From Bacillus gobiensis (lineage in GTDB: Bacteria > Bacillota > Bacilli > Bacillales > Bacillaceae): a DNA stretch of 64,000 nt. The notes beneath the pieces were generated by a model. That model did no database searches and had not been told where the DNA came from. It was given only the letters and a program-made list of their open reading frames with translations. Of this stretch, positions 62,701 to 64,000 are shown one piece after another. Position 1 is the stretch's first letter. Each line of letters begins with the position of its first letter. Where the stretch lies: contig NZ_CP012600.1 in assembly GCF_001278705.1 (NCBI RefSeq), positions 1,550,190-1,614,189 of the forward strand. Reading direction: 5' to 3'. The translations under genes were made by a program, and so were the position numbers.

Positions 62701-63966
62701 CTAATAAACTGACATCGTTTCTTCATCAATGGTTTCCAGAATTTCTTTCACCCTCGCAAGAAATCTTCCGGATACAAGTCCGTCAAGTACTCTGTGATCA
62801 ATGGAAAGGCAAATATTAATCATATCTCTTATCGCAATCATATTACCCTCCATAACCATCGGACGTTTCACGATTGATTCAATTTGCAGGATAGCTGCTT
62901 GCGGATGGTTTATAATACCCATCGATTGAATGGAGCCGAATGAACCAGTATTGTTCACAGTAAACGTCCCCCCGCTCATATCCTCCGCATTCAGTGTTCC
63001 TGATCTCGCTTTTTTCGCCAGATCAACAATGTCCCTTGCAATTCCTTTGATCGTTTTATCGTCCGCATGCTTAATGACAGGTACATATAAGGCATCTTCT
63101 GCAGCAACTGCGATCGAAAGGTGAATATCTTTTTTCTGAATGATGGAATCGCCCGCCCATGTGCTATTGATTTGCGGGAATTCCTTTAATGCTTTTGCAA
63201 CGGCTTTTACAAAAAACGCGAAAAAGGTAAGATTAAATCCTTCTTTTTGTTTAAATTCTTCCTTGATACGATTTCGGTAAGTAACCAAATCCGTCACATC
63301 CACCTCAACCATCATCCAAGCATGGGGAATTTCAGTTTTGCTCTTAACCATATTCGCCGCGATCGTCTTTCTGACTCCGGAAACCGGAATTTCTTTGTCG
63401 CCCGACTGTGGCAATGGTTGTGCGATTTCTGCTTTTTCTTCAGCTTGCACCATGGCTGGATCTGGCTTTTCAACACCCTTGCTGGTTTCAGGAATTGTTC
63501 CTGATTCGATGATTTTTTGCAAATCCTTTCTTGTTATACGACCGCCGGCACCTGTCCCTTCTACAAGCTGAAGATTTATGCCATTCTCTTCTGCAAGACG
63601 AAGCACAGCTGGAGAATATCGGTTTCGTTTCGATTGATCTTTAGCGCGGTTCGAAGTATTTGAATGACTTTCCTCATTCGGTTCAGAGGCAGAAATTTCT
63701 TCTACTGTGGTCTTTTTTTCTGCCTCTTCTACTTCTATTTTGCATATCGATACTCCGACTTGGAGCATCTCTCCCTCTTGTGCCGTTAATTCCGTAATTT
63801 TCCCGGAATAAGAAGATGGGATTTCCGCATTCACTTTATCTGTCATTACTTCTGCGATTGGATCATATTTCGCTACATGGTCGCCTGGTTTTACGAGCCA
63901 TTTGCTGATTGTGCCTTCTGTTACGCTCTCACCTAACTGCGGCATTGCCATTTGTTCAATAGGCAT
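62701..63966 (-). CDS. bkdB: Branched-chain 2-oxoacid dehydrogenase E2 subunit
   Basis: A 421-residue dihydrolipoyl acyltransferase. The lipoyl domain has Lys44 in VMTDKVNAEIP. A peripheral subunit-binding domain (RYSPAVLRLAEENGINLQ, with GTGAGGRITRKDL) lies around 114-150. The catalytic domain ends with SIDHRVLDGLV. It makes branched-chain acyl-CoA primers for branched fatty acids. It follows bkdAB by 19 bp as in B. subtilis, and AAGGAGG precedes the ATG. Confidence 0.95.
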   Translation of the reverse strand: MPIEQMAMPQLGESVTEGTISKWLVKPGDHVAKYDPIAEVMTDKVNAEIPSSYSGKITELTAQEGEMLQVGVSICKIEVEEAEKKTTVEEISASEPNEESHSNTSNRAKDQSKRNRYSPAVLRLAEENGINLQLVEGTGAGGRITRKDLQKIIESGTIPETSKGVEKPDPAMVQAEEKAEIAQPLPQSGDKEIPVSGVRKTIAANMVKSKTEIPHAWMMVEVDVTDLVTYRNRIKEEFKQKEGFNLTFFAFFVKAVAKALKEFPQINSTWAGDSIIQKKDIHLSIAVAAEDALYVPVIKHADDKTIKGIARDIVDLAKKARSGTLNAEDMSGGTFTVNNTGSFGSIQSMGIINHPQAAILQIESIVKRPMVMEGNMIAIRDMINICLSIDHRVLDGLVSGRFLARVKEILETIDEETMSVY

Positions 63967-63985
63967 AGGTCGTTACCTCCTTGAT

Positions 63986-64000
63986 CTAAAACTCAGCCAA
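63986..64000 (-). CDS. bkdAB: Branched-chain 2-oxoacid dehydrogenase E1 beta, last codons
   Basis: Only the final four codons and the stop (Leu-Ala-Glu-Phe-stop) lie in the window. A LAEF ending and the position 19 bp before bkdB fit BkdAB. The identification rests mainly on conserved gene order. Confidence 0.6.
   Translation of the reverse strand: MAEF

Overview
The window is a chromosomal segment of an endospore-forming member of the Bacillaceae, related to but distinct from Bacillus subtilis. The evidence is the long run of genes in the B. subtilis order from spoVA to bkdB, the sporulation sigma-factor promoters that can be read by eye, the frequent TTG and GTG starts behind strong AGGAGG-type ribosome binding sites, and the low-to-moderate GC content. 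Most of the backbone lies on the minus strand.

Positions 1-14222 hold the spoVA operon (dipicolinate channel), the spoIIA operon (SpoIIAA, SpoIIAB, sigma-F) with dacF, a nucleoside salvage group (pdp, pupG, deoB), xerD, yqzK, fur, spoIIM, a YqkK-like gene, a GNAT gene, nudF and the 39-codon FtsZ inhibitor gene mciZ. Promoters resembling sigma-G, sigma-H, sigma-F and sigma-E sites stand in front of spoVA, spoIIA, dacF and spoIIM. A near-perfect PerR box touches the fur promoter. Positions 14294-31752 hold housekeeping genes: yqkF, yqkE, yqkD, yqkC, yqkB, coaA, yqjQ, yqjP, proI behind a T-box, yqjN, an inserted ThuA/Gfo-Idh-MocA pair, rnz, zwf, gndA, polY1, and the MifM arrest-peptide/YidC2 insertase regulatory pair. 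A 21-bp tandem repeat array follows yqkF.

Positions 31824-46702 are an accessory carbohydrate island between yidC2 and yqjE. It contains two secreted clan GH-A-like glycosidases, a sugar ABC importer without its own ATPase, two Xyl-isomerase-like barrels, a DUF993 lyase-like protein, a Gfo/Idh/MocA oxidoreductase, a D-2-hydroxyacid dehydrogenase and an AraC regulator. I infer extracellular cleavage of a polysaccharide or glycoside, import of the product, and oxidation, isomerisation and carbon-carbon cleavage inside the cell. The substrate cannot be named.

Positions 46798-55541 return to backbone: a solitary CheW-like gene, yqjE, yqjD, a 30-residue Prli42-like membrane miniprotein, yqjA, a glycine betaine importer whose permease and binding protein are fused (OpuAA plus OpuABC), an alkyltransferase-like DNA repair protein, and the bacilliredoxin BrxB. 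Positions 55731-62441 replace the bmr region of B. subtilis with a drug-response-like cluster: an MFS exporter, an ArsR-type regulator with two dyad operators, BmrU, an RlmA-family 23S rRNA methyltransferase, two GNAT acetyltransferases and a macrolide-type glycosyltransferase. The window ends in bkdB and the last codons of bkdAB.

The most interesting observation is the leader of the RlmA-like gene. A nine-codon leader peptide ending Arg-Tyr-Arg (the +X+ pattern known from macrolide-dependent stalling peptides) is followed at once by a terminator stem. It also contains a 12-bp segment that can pair with the sequence abutting the methyltransferase ribosome binding site. This looks like an undescribed antibiotic-responsive attenuator.
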